Positions 1 to 5,358 of a stretch of 9,863 bases of DNA are shown here, one piece after another. The translations under genes and the position numbers were made by a program. The DNA is taken from the NCBI GenBank assembly GCA_028711905.1, contig JAQTRI010000110.1, forward strand, positions 1 through 9,863, written 5' to 3'. The stretch's first letter is position 1; every line of letters begins with the position of its first letter. The DNA comes from Candidatus Wallbacteria bacterium (lineage in GTDB: Bacteria > Muiribacteriota > JAQTZZ01). A model generated the notes under the pieces. The model was given only the letters and a program-made list of their open reading frames with translations. It did not search any database and was not told where the DNA came from.

Positions 1-65
1 GCGTCCTGCATGGCTTTCTCAGCCTTGCGGGCAATGGCAGGTATCCTGAATTTCTTTTTCTTCAT
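1..65 (-). CDS. small protein gene, N-terminal part only (possible antitoxin partner of the adjacent zeta-like kinase)
   Basis: Reading leftward from an ATG at 65-63, the frame is open to the window edge and gives 21 complete codons starting MKKKKFRIPAIARKAEKAMQ. The ATG overlaps the TGA stop of the upstream kinase gene (ATGA, 65-62), and a GGAG lies about 8 bases before it inside that gene's end, so the two genes look translationally coupled. The N-terminus is rich in Lys and Arg. Small basic proteins sit beside many stand-alone zeta-like ATPases, so a partner or antitoxin role is a reasonable inference from position only. The rest of the gene lies outside the window and nothing more can be said about its domain. 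Confidence 0.55.
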   Translation of the reverse strand, partial: MKKKKFRIPAIARKAEKAMQD

Positions 66-658
66 TTCATTTCTCCTGATGTCATGGAACGATAAACCTC
101 ATCATCGATGATTACATTGTTTTTTCCGGCATGAACCGCTATCATCCGCGGATTTGAGCCTGAATTATCGAAAACGACCGCTGTATCGCACAACTCCAGA
201 TAGACTTTGAAAAAGTTACTGATTCCTCGATGGTACCGCCTGCGCAGGTCTTTCTCAGGTATGTCGTGCCCGCCCCTTCTGACACGGTCGGCAACGCGTT
301 TCAGTGCCAGCTCCGGGCTGGAAATCCAGAGGAAAATCAGATAAATCCTGTAATTCATTTTCTTCAGCTTCCTGAGAAATCGAACATGCGTCAAACCGGC
401 AAGAGTGGTTTCAAAGGCAAAATTTTCGCGTTTTTCAGCATGCCCCACGATTTTTTTCAGAAACAGCTTTCCGGCTTCAATTGCGGCTGTAGATGGCATG
501 AGAGGGGAAAGTCCACCGGCGATCAGATCGGCGTTGATGAAGTTGACTGTAGCGATTTCCGGAAGAAATGTCATGGCAAAAGTAGTTTTTCCGGAACCGT
601 TGGGACCGGCTATGACAAATAACGATGGTGATTTCTTCCGAATTTCAATCTTTTTCAT
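62..658 (-). CDS. zeta-toxin-like P-loop ATPase/kinase (COG4185 type)
   Basis: The 198-residue protein has a Walker A motif, GPNGSGKT, at residues 18-25 preceded by a hydrophobic strand (LFVIA). It also has an FETTLAG segment and the arginine-rich stretch RVRRGGHDIPE...RRRY, which is typical of the stand-alone zeta-toxin-like ATPase family (COG4185). Zeta toxins phosphorylate UDP-N-acetylglucosamine; for this shorter branch the substrate is not established, so toxin activity is inferred. The length fits a complete family member. The start at 658 places the P-loop at the usual distance from the N-terminus, although the Shine-Dalgarno site is weak. Its stop overlaps the start of the small gene that follows on the same strand. 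The gene uses AT-rich codons more than the aromatic operon and contains a TTA codon followed by T, unlike nearly all other genes here, which hints at recent transfer. Confidence 0.8.
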   Translation of the reverse strand: MKKIEIRKKSPSLFVIAGPNGSGKTTFAMTFLPEIATVNFINADLIAGGLSPLMPSTAAIEAGKLFLKKIVGHAEKRENFAFETTLAGLTHVRFLRKLKKMNYRIYLIFLWISSPELALKRVADRVRRGGHDIPEKDLRRRYHRGISNFFKVYLELCDTAVVFDNSGSNPRMIAVHAGKNNVIIDDEVYRSMTSGEMK

Positions 659-729
659 GCCAATTTATCATTTTACAAGCTTTTGTAGAGGATACCACAG
701 AACATCGAAACATTGAATCCAGGTAGTTA
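659..729. promoter_or_regulatory. divergent intergenic region between the kinase gene and the nucleotidyltransferase gene
   Basis: These 71 bases separate two divergently transcribed genes and must hold whatever promoters they have. The half next to the kinase gene is AT-rich, around 661-690. I cannot point to a convincing -35/-10 pair on either strand, and neither gene has a strong Shine-Dalgarno site. An AGGT at about 720-723 is the only weak candidate for the rightward gene. Confidence 0.35.
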
Positions 730-1074
730 TTGAGGTGTCAGGCTTTAAACCGGATCGCTTTCAACCGGACCATTCTTAAAAAGCTCAAAAAACTGATAGC
801 CTGCCATGTGCCCGGATTGCACCAGGTGATTCTTTTCGGCTCCCGCGCCAGGGGCGATGCAGATCCGGATTCGGATTATGATGTGGCTGTCGTGACGGAA
901 CGACCCGTCAGCCCGGAAGAGCGCGACCTGATCAGCGAGTGCGCCTGGAAAGCAGGATTTGAAAAGGGCCTGGTGGTTGTTCCGCTGGTTTTTTCGCTCG
1001 ATGAATGGGAGCGTGGTCTGGAAAGCCATTCTCTGATCGTCAAGGCCGTGAAACAGGAAGGAATCGTCATATGA
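730..1074 (+). CDS. MNT-type nucleotidyltransferase domain protein (MntA-like antitoxin family), orphan
   Basis: The 114-residue protein carries the minimal nucleotidyltransferase signature: GSRARG at residues 37-42 followed by the metal-binding D-Y-D at 49-51 (GS-x10-DxD). A basic helix (ILKKLKKL) precedes the domain. In this family MntA proteins transfer AMP to, and so neutralise, a HEPN RNase (HepT) encoded next to them. No HEPN gene is present on either side. An ATG overlaps this gene's stop (ATGA at 1071-1074) but its frame closes after eight codons. The start is a TTG at 730. The frame is closed by TAG at 724-726, and no ATG or GTG lies between there and the motif, so TTG is the best available choice. 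The Shine-Dalgarno site is poor. It may be a relic, or it may act on a HEPN protein encoded elsewhere. Confidence 0.75.
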   Translation: MRCQALNRIAFNRTILKKLKKLIACHVPGLHQVILFGSRARGDADPDSDYDVAVVTERPVSPEERDLISECAWKAGFEKGLVVVPLVFSLDEWERGLESHSLIVKAVKQEGIVI

Positions 1075-1180
1075 CCGTCAGACTGGCCGGAATATGAACC
1101 GCAACCCAGCAATCAAGTGATGAATTCCAGGTAACTCTCCCGGTCCACAGTCCGGCATTCCGACCCCGCACCGGGTCTTA

Positions 1181-1206
1181 TTAAACAGAAAGCCGGTTTC
1201 GTTTAA
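1181..1206. terminator. possible hairpin terminator, possibly bidirectional
   Basis: TTAAAC (1181-1186), a bulged A, GAAA (1188-1191), loop GCCGG, then TTTC (1197-1200) and GTTTAA (1201-1206) form a ten-pair stem with one bulge. A moderately T-rich tail follows at 1207-1223. The stem is AT-rich and the tail is not a clean T-run, so intrinsic termination of the upstream gene is only a possibility. Confidence 0.3.
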
Positions 1207-1255
1207 CAATAATCTTCTTATTTAACGATCGCTGCCAAATGTTTTCGGATCTGCT

Positions 1256-1285
1256 TTGTCCACTGTCTGTTACCTGTGATAAAAT
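1256..1285 (+). promoter_or_regulatory. candidate sigma-70-type promoter for the aromatic operon
   Basis: A -35-like TTGTCC (1256-1261) is separated by 18 bases from a -10-like TAAAAT (1280-1285). The -10 is preceded by TG one base upstream (1277-1278), the extended -10 arrangement. Transcription would begin near 1292 and leave an untranslated leader of only about 26 bases, too short for an attenuator or riboswitch. The perfect palindrome TGATC-T-GATCA at 1297-1307 lies within that leader next to the ribosome binding site and could be an operator or a chance match. Confidence 0.45.
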
Positions 1286-1317
1286 TGTCGCATATCTGAT
1301 CTGATCAGGAGTGACCC

Positions 1318-2328
1318 ATGAAAATCGAAGACGCGATCAAAACCGTGATGGAGTTTACAGACCTTTCCGAATCCCAGGCCTATGAAGTGGCTGTGGATGT
1401 TATGAACGGCGTGCTGACGCAATCCCAGATCGGCGCGCTGTTGACTGCCCTCAACATGAAGAAATTCGTTATCAGCGAGATCACGGGCTTTGCCCGGGCC
1501 ATGCGCGAGCGCGTCGCGCGCCTCGAATTCCCGTATCCTGACTTAGTGGACACCTGCGGCACAGGTGGAGACGGCGCAGGCACAGTCAATGTTTCGACCA
1601 TGGCCGCTTTAGTGGCTGCAGGCGCAGGGTGTCGCGTGGTCAAGCACGGCAACCGTTCGGTTTCCAGCCGCTGCGGAAGCGCTGATCTTCTGGAAGCCCT
1701 TGGCGTCAAGATCGACACCACTGTTGATGTGCAGCGCACCTGCCTGGAAAAAGCCGGGTTCGTTTTTCTCTTTGCCCAGAAGCACCACCCGGCCATGAAG
1801 AGCGTGGCCCTGCCGCGCAAGGAACTGGGCTTCAAGACCATTTTCAATGTGCTGGGTCCGCTCACGAACCCTTCAGGAGCAAAACGACAGGTTCTGGGTG
1901 TGTACGCGAAAGAATTGACTGGAGCCTTAGCTATGGTGCTGAAGAAGCTCGGATCAGAGCATTGCCTGATCGTGCATGGAACGGATGGCTTAGACGAGAT
2001 CACGCTTACAGCCGAGACCACGGTCAGTGAGCTCGAAGGCGGCAAGATTTCGAACCTTTCACTCAAGCCTGAGGATGTGGGACTGACCCGCTGCAGGCTG
2101 GATCAGATCACAGGCTCTGACCCGGCCTGGAACGCCAGAGCTACCGAAGAGGTGCTCACAGGCGCAAAAGGTCCGATCCGCGACATCACAGTCTTGAACG
2201 CGGCAGCAGCCATCTATGTGTCGGGCAAGGTCAAAGACCTGCAGGAAGGGATCGCCAAAGCCAATGAAGCGATCGACAGCGGATCAGCGCACGGGAAACT
2301 CAAGCTGTTGAGGGAGCTGACTGAGTGA
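1318..2328 (+). CDS. trpD: anthranilate phosphoribosyltransferase
   Basis: This cytoplasmic enzyme joins anthranilate and PRPP to give N-(5-phosphoribosyl)anthranilate, the second step from chorismate to tryptophan. The 336-residue length is normal for the family. The PRPP-binding glycine-rich motif GTGGDG lies at residues 81-86, followed by NVST at 91-94 and KHGNR at 109-113. A LGFKTIFNVLGPLTNP-type segment typical of TrpD follows further on. The ATG at 1318 has a good AGGAG at 1307-1311. It is the first gene of the operon and the candidate promoter lies directly upstream. Its TGA stop (2326-2328) overlaps a GTG (2325-2327) that opens a frame in phase with trpC; this may be the old trpC start, now cut off by the palindromic element that follows. 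Confidence 0.97.
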   Translation: MKIEDAIKTVMEFTDLSESQAYEVAVDVMNGVLTQSQIGALLTALNMKKFVISEITGFARAMRERVARLEFPYPDLVDTCGTGGDGAGTVNVSTMAALVAAGAGCRVVKHGNRSVSSRCGSADLLEALGVKIDTTVDVQRTCLEKAGFVFLFAQKHHPAMKSVALPRKELGFKTIFNVLGPLTNPSGAKRQVLGVYAKELTGALAMVLKKLGSEHCLIVHGTDGLDEITLTAETTVSELEGGKISNLSLKPEDVGLTRCRLDQITGSDPAWNARATEEVLTGAKGPIRDITVLNAAAAIYVSGKVKDLQEGIAKANEAIDSGSAHGKLKLLRELTE

Positions 2329-2341
2329 AAATTCTGTTGCA

Positions 2342-2508
2342 GAGGTCCTGCATTCCCTGTGGAGGCGCCCGTAGTCGAAGCTGTCAACCTTTGTACGATG
2401 CAGAGCCCCGCCGAAGACAGGATGTCAGAGGCGTTCGCCGACAAGGAAGAATGAGTCCGGTTCGTGATGAAACGGACGAATGACCGAACACAGGGTATGC
2501 AGGACCTC
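2342..2508 (+). repeat. palindromic element E1 (about 167 bp) between trpD and trpC
   Basis: The ends are a 20-base inverted repeat with 19 pairs: GAGGTCCTGCATTCCCTGTG at 2342-2361 against 2489-2508, with one T-T mismatch. Inside are smaller hairpins, such as GGCG-TT-CGCC within 2430-2439, flanked by TGTC/GACA (2423-2426 and 2440-2443). The core from about 2420 (GGATGT, GAGGC, GCCGACA, GGA, AATG, CCGG, then TGAAACGGACGAA) is recognisably related to the cores of E2 and E3 in the same order. The frame that trpC uses runs open through it from a GTG at 2325, except for one TGA at 2481-2483. The ribosome binding site of trpC (AAGGAG, 2518-2523) lies just outside the element. I do not recognise the family from any named repeat. 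Confidence 0.75.
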
Positions 2509-2531
2509 GAAACTGCGAAGGAGAATGCCGG

Positions 2532-3527
2532 GTGAGCATCCTGCAGCGTATCATAATCGACCGCAGCAAACGCTTAGCTGAAGCCAGAGAGATTCTGCCG
2601 CTTGAACTGCTGATCAGCTTAGTGGAGCTGAAAAGGAAAGAATTCCCGCCTTCAGCAGGCACAGGGCCGCAGCCGCCGGTTTCATTCCTGCGTGCGCTTA
2701 CTGTTACAGAGCGCAAACGAGTTTGGCAAACTTTCACCCAACCACAGTGGGGTGGCGGCCGGAACAGGGCTCCCGATTGCCGAGCTACTGCGAGCAAGCG
2801 GGATGTGGAGGCCGACAGGACCCCAATGCCCGGCCTTGTTGAACGAATCGACATGGTTGAGCAGAAATCTGTGATTTGCCAAACTGACCGACAAATCAAG
2901 GTTATTGCAGAGGTAAAAAAGGCTTCACCTTCAAAAGGCATGATCCGCCGGATCGATGACCCGGCCGACCTGGCCCTGGAATATGAGGCCTCCGGCGCTT
3001 CCGCGATCTCTGTGCTGACCGAGCAGGACCATTTTCATGGGTCAGACGATGATTTGAGAGCAGTGAAAAAAGTGGTCAAAGTGCCTGTGCTGCGCAAGGA
3101 TTTTATCTTTGACGAGTACCAGGTATACGAATCGGTGCTAATGGGGGCTGATGCTGTGCTTCTGATTGTGGCCGCTTTGTCCGACCGGCAGTTGAAGCAG
3201 TTGCTGGATCTGACCGGAACTCTGGGCCTGGACTGCTTAGTGGAAACCCATGACAGGTGCGAGATTGAAAAGGCGGCAGCTGCCGGAGCGCGTATTATTG
3301 GCGTCAACAACCGCAATCTGCGTGATTTCAAGGTCAGCATTGACTGTTCTTTAGAATTGCGGCAGCATATCCCTCAGGGCGTAGTCACAGTCAGCGAGAG
3401 CGGTATCGAGACTATGGAACACATGCTGATGCTGCAAAAGGCCGGGTTTGACGCGGCTTTAGTCGGCAGCAGCCTGCTCAGGGAAGAAAGCCCTGGATTA
3501 GCTTTGAAAAGGCTGCTTGGAGGATAA
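2532..3527 (+). CDS. trpC: indole-3-glycerol phosphate synthase carrying an in-frame palindromic insertion
   Basis: This TIM-barrel enzyme closes the indole ring in tryptophan synthesis. The core is intact: VIAEVKKASPSKG at residues 124-136 supplies the expected catalytic Glu127 and Lys129. Further on are VLRKDF with Lys189, LVETH with Glu238, GVNNRNL with Asn259 and VSESG with Glu288/Ser289. At 331 residues it is 60-70 longer than usual. The surplus lies between FLRAL (residues 52-56) and the first barrel strand (from residue 124), a join normally only several residues long. About residues 63-118 are encoded by palindromic element E2, and their composition (many Arg, Gln, Trp, Cys) is unlike the rest. 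The GTG at 2532 has AAGGAG 8 bases upstream. The insert sits in a loop before the barrel, so activity may survive; that is inferred. Confidence 0.93.
   Translation: MSILQRIIIDRSKRLAEAREILPLELLISLVELKRKEFPPSAGTGPQPPVSFLRALTVTERKRVWQTFTQPQWGGGRNRAPDCRATASKRDVEADRTPMPGLVERIDMVEQKSVICQTDRQIKVIAEVKKASPSKGMIRRIDDPADLALEYEASGASAISVLTEQDHFHGSDDDLRAVKKVVKVPVLRKDFIFDEYQVYESVLMGADAVLLIVAALSDRQLKQLLDLTGTLGLDCLVETHDRCEIEKAAAAGARIIGVNNRNLRDFKVSIDCSLELRQHIPQGVVTVSESGIETMEHMLMLQKAGFDAALVGSSLLREESPGLALKRLLGG
2720..2885 (+). repeat. palindromic element E2 (about 166 bp) inside the trpC coding sequence
   Basis: The terminal inverted repeat is AGTTTGGCAAA (2720-2730) against TTTGCCAAACT (2875-2885). After a three-base bulge it continues with TCAC (2734-2737) against GTGA (2871-2874), giving 15 pairs. 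The core from 2799 (CGGGATGT, GAGGCCGACAGGACCCCAAT, CCGG, TTGTTGAACGAA) matches E1 and E3 block by block. Within the core, CGGG-A-TGT and ACA-GGA-CCC can fold as a hairpin with an asymmetric A/GGA internal loop. The element keeps the trpC frame open and contributes about 56 codons. The measured span of 166 is not a multiple of three, so its true boundaries or a short target duplication must account for a base or two. Confidence 0.78.
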
Positions 3528-3539
3528 AGCATGGCATAC

Positions 3540-3650
3540 CTGTCCGGCAGTAAGCAACCAGACTGTGTCGGGACGAGCGGCAGGACCCGAATAACCAGCT
3601 TGTTTAAAGCTGCCGGCAATGTTGATCACGAACCTGAATCTGCCGGACAG
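3540..3650 (+). repeat. palindromic element E3 (about 111 bp, shorter variant) between trpC and aroQ/tyrA
   Basis: A perfect 11-base inverted repeat bounds it: CTGTCCGGCAG at 3540-3550 and CTGCCGGACAG at 3640-3650. The core block (CGGGA...GCGGCAGGACCCGAAT, 3569-3592), then CCGG (3613-3616) and TGTTGATCACGAA (3620-3632), parallels E2 in the same order. A local hairpin, CAGCTT-gttta-AAGCTG (3596-3612), lies between the blocks and is absent from E2 at that point. The copy is about 55 bases shorter than E1 and E2, mainly in the part before the core. It starts 12 bases after the trpC stop and ends just before the ribosome binding site of the next gene. Confidence 0.72.
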
Positions 3651-3664
3651 AACAGGAAATTATT

Positions 3665-4753
3665 ATGACCAGAATCGATGATTTGCGAAAACAGATCCGC
3701 GAATCAGACGCGAGCCTGATCGAAATCATTGGCACACGCCTGAGGCTGGCAGCTGAGATCGGTGAACTCAAAAAGCAATCCGGAATTCCACTCAAGGACT
3801 ATGAAGTGGAGAAAACCGTGCTGGAATCAGCTGCAGCAGCTGCAGAAAATAACGGCGTGCCCGCTGATCTGGCGCGTGAGGTCATGCGAGCGCTGATCAG
3901 GGAGTCCTGCATTGAACAGGAGCGGCTGAGTTATTCTGGGTATAAGGGCGATCTGGAGCGCATTTTAGTCATTGGCGGAGGCGGAGGCATGGGACAATGG
4001 CTGTGCGGATTTTTCGCCGGTCAGGGCCACAGCGTCACTGTGCTCGATCCTCGCGGTGCTGAAGGGTTCCAGATATGTGCTGACCTGAAAAGCGGGATAG
4101 AATCCGCTACATGTATTGCTATTGCCACCCCGCTTGAAACTGTTCCTGATATGATCCGTGCAGTGGCGGATTCCGGTTTCAGGGGCGTGGCGTTCGATAT
4201 TGCCAGCTTAAAGGGTTTCCTGACCGAATCCCTGGCATACGCAAAGGGCCTTGGAGTGCAGGTGTGCAGCATTCACCCCATGTTCGGCCCTTCGGTCCGC
4301 ACCTTGTCTGACCGCGTGATCTGCTTCTGCGATTGCGGGAGCGCGCGGGCCAATGCTGTGGTCGAGGGCTTTTTCAGCCAGACTGCGGTCTCCAGGGTCA
4401 GATTGTCTATAGATGAGCACGACCGTGCAGTCAGCTATGTGCTCGGGCTTTCACATTTGATCAATGTGGTGTTCATGGATATGCTGGTGAAAAGCGATTT
4501 CAGCTACCAGGATCTTTTGCGCATAGCCTCTACGACCTTTTTGTCGCAGATGGTGACGACAGAAAGTGTGATCCGCGAGAACCCGGAGCTTTATTATGCC
4601 ATTCAGCAGCTCAATCCGTTTCGGGAAAGGCTGTACGCGGAGCTGAAAACAGTTACTGCCGGCCTGACTGATGCTGTACTTGACGAAAACCCGAAGCGTT
4701 TCTGCGACAGTTTCGCAGCCGGAGCGAAGTGGCTGATCGGGGATAAACCATGA
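3665..4753 (+). CDS. tyrA: bifunctional chorismate mutase / prephenate dehydrogenase (T-protein type)
   Basis: The N-terminal 90 or so residues form an AroQ chorismate mutase and the rest a prephenate dehydrogenase. Together they convert chorismate to prephenate and then to 4-hydroxyphenylpyruvate for tyrosine. The layout and the 362-residue length match the E. coli T-protein (373). In the dehydrogenase part, IGGGGGMGQ at 103-111 is the dinucleotide-binding loop, VLD with Asp128 ends the second strand, and SIHPMFGP (His204) carries the catalytic histidine. EHDRAVSY and the following helix fit the dimerisation domain. In the mutase part, Arg8, Arg25, Lys36, Asp45, Glu49, Ser81 and Gln85 match E. 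coli P-protein active-site residues at a constant offset of 3, but the Arg51 equivalent is Val48. The start has AGGAAA at 3654-3659. The stop overlaps the trpF start by ATGA. Confidence 0.94.
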   Translation: MTRIDDLRKQIRESDASLIEIIGTRLRLAAEIGELKKQSGIPLKDYEVEKTVLESAAAAAENNGVPADLAREVMRALIRESCIEQERLSYSGYKGDLERILVIGGGGGMGQWLCGFFAGQGHSVTVLDPRGAEGFQICADLKSGIESATCIAIATPLETVPDMIRAVADSGFRGVAFDIASLKGFLTESLAYAKGLGVQVCSIHPMFGPSVRTLSDRVICFCDCGSARANAVVEGFFSQTAVSRVRLSIDEHDRAVSYVLGLSHLINVVFMDMLVKSDFSYQDLLRIASTTFLSQMVTTESVIRENPELYYAIQQLNPFRERLYAELKTVTAGLTDAVLDENPKRFCDSFAAGAKWLIGDKP

Positions 4754-5358
4754 CCAGAGTCAAGATCTGCGGGCTGACGAATCTTGATGACGCGCTGTTC
4801 GCGGCAGAATGCGGGGCGGACGCTCTGGGATTTGTGTTCGCAGAATCGAAGCGGAGGATGACTTCTGAGGCAGTGGCCGGGATCGTACGGCATCTTCCGC
4901 CTCTGATCATGACAGTCGGAGTGTTTGCTGATATGCAGCTTGAAGAAGTGCGCGGCATTGTCGACAAGTCCGGGGTCTGTTTTGTGCAGCTGCACGGGGG
5001 CGAGAGCCCTGAGTTTTGTGATAGCCTCGCCGGCCTCGGGCTGCGGGTAATCAAGCGCGTCAGGGTCACCCCCGGCATGAGCGGGGATGAGATCAGCAGG
5101 GAAATGCAAAGATTTGCAGTGGCCGGGTATCTGCTTGATCCGGGATCAGGCAGCGGAGAAACCTTTGACTGGAGCGTGATATCCGGTATCAACGCGCCAG
5201 TGATCGTGGCCGGCGGTCTTTCTCCTGACAATGTTGGGGAACTGGTACACAGGTATCATCCATACGGAGTGGACGCCTGCTCAGGTCTGGAAAGAGAACC
5301 TGGCCGCAAGGACCATGAAAAAGTCAGGCTGTTCGTGGAGAGGGTAAGGCGAGCATGA
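4750..5358 (+). CDS. trpF: phosphoribosylanthranilate isomerase
   Basis: This small cytoplasmic TIM-barrel enzyme catalyses the Amadori rearrangement of phosphoribosylanthranilate to CdRP, linking the TrpD and TrpC steps. The 202-residue length is normal. The N-terminal KICGLT carries the catalytic cysteine (Cys7), VQLHG lies at about 79-83, and YLLDPGSGSG supplies the catalytic aspartate (Asp130). A VAGGLSPDNV-type phosphate-binding loop and a GVDACSGLE segment close the barrel. The ATG overlaps the preceding stop by four bases (ATGA at 4750-4753), with only a weak GGGG upstream, so translation probably depends on coupling. Its own stop overlaps the aroE start in the same way. Confidence 0.96.
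   Translation: MTRVKICGLTNLDDALFAAECGADALGFVFAESKRRMTSEAVAGIVRHLPPLIMTVGVFADMQLEEVRGIVDKSGVCFVQLHGGESPEFCDSLAGLGLRVIKRVRVTPGMSGDEISREMQRFAVAGYLLDPGSGSGETFDWSVISGINAPVIVAGGLSPDNVGELVHRYHPYGVDACSGLEREPGRKDHEKVRLFVERVRRA

Larger units (their letters stand above)
1075..1317. other. gene-free spacer upstream of the aromatic operon
   Basis: No credible coding sequence is present in these 243 bases. The stretch holds a possible hairpin at 1181-1206, a possible promoter at 1256-1285, and an 11-base palindrome (TGATCTGATCA, 1297-1307) that abuts the trpD ribosome binding site. A loose inverted pair CCCGGT/ACCGGG (1139-1144 with 1170-1175) is also visible, but it has a 25-base loop and no T-run worth the name. 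I see nothing that resembles a HEPN gene remnant beyond the first eight codons after the nucleotidyltransferase gene. Confidence 0.6.

Noticed and set aside
1139..1175. CCCGGT/ACCGGG inverted pair as a fourth palindromic element
   Set aside because: The arms are six bases only, and none of the E1-E3 core blocks lies between or beside them.
1286..1317. Trp attenuator, T-box or riboswitch upstream of trpD
   Set aside because: The leader from the candidate promoter is only about 26 bases; there is no Trp-rich leader peptide, T-box sequence or terminator/antiterminator pair.
1380..2066. Long open frame on the minus strand (228 codons) opposite trpD
   Set aside because: It is a shadow of trpD: no family motif, no ribosome binding site, and the composition follows the complementary codons.
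2451..2480. Hammerhead-like string in E1: ATGAGTCC ... GGACGAA
   Set aside because: It resembles the stem II part of a hammerhead ribozyme, but the conserved core bases before it (C and G of CTGANGA) are absent, and E2 and E3 do not keep the pattern.
2481..2483. Recoding of the in-frame TGA to give a long trpC starting at 2325
   Set aside because: TGA is used as a normal stop by trpD, tyrA, trpF and other genes here, and the GTG at 2532 has its own good ribosome binding site.
2720..2885. Self-splicing intron or IS remnant as the trpC insert
   Set aside because: It is too short for a group I or II intron and lacks their core motifs, shows no transposase fragment, and the frame stays open. 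Transcript removal cannot be excluded without RNA data.
2342..3650. Integron attC sites as an explanation of E1-E3
   Set aside because: The ends do not fit the RYYYAAC/GTTRRRY core sites, no cassette arrangement or integrase is present, and E2 lies inside a gene.
3828..3846. CTGCAGCAGCTGCAG-type palindrome in aroQ/tyrA
   Set aside because: It is explained by a run of alanine codons in the coding sequence.
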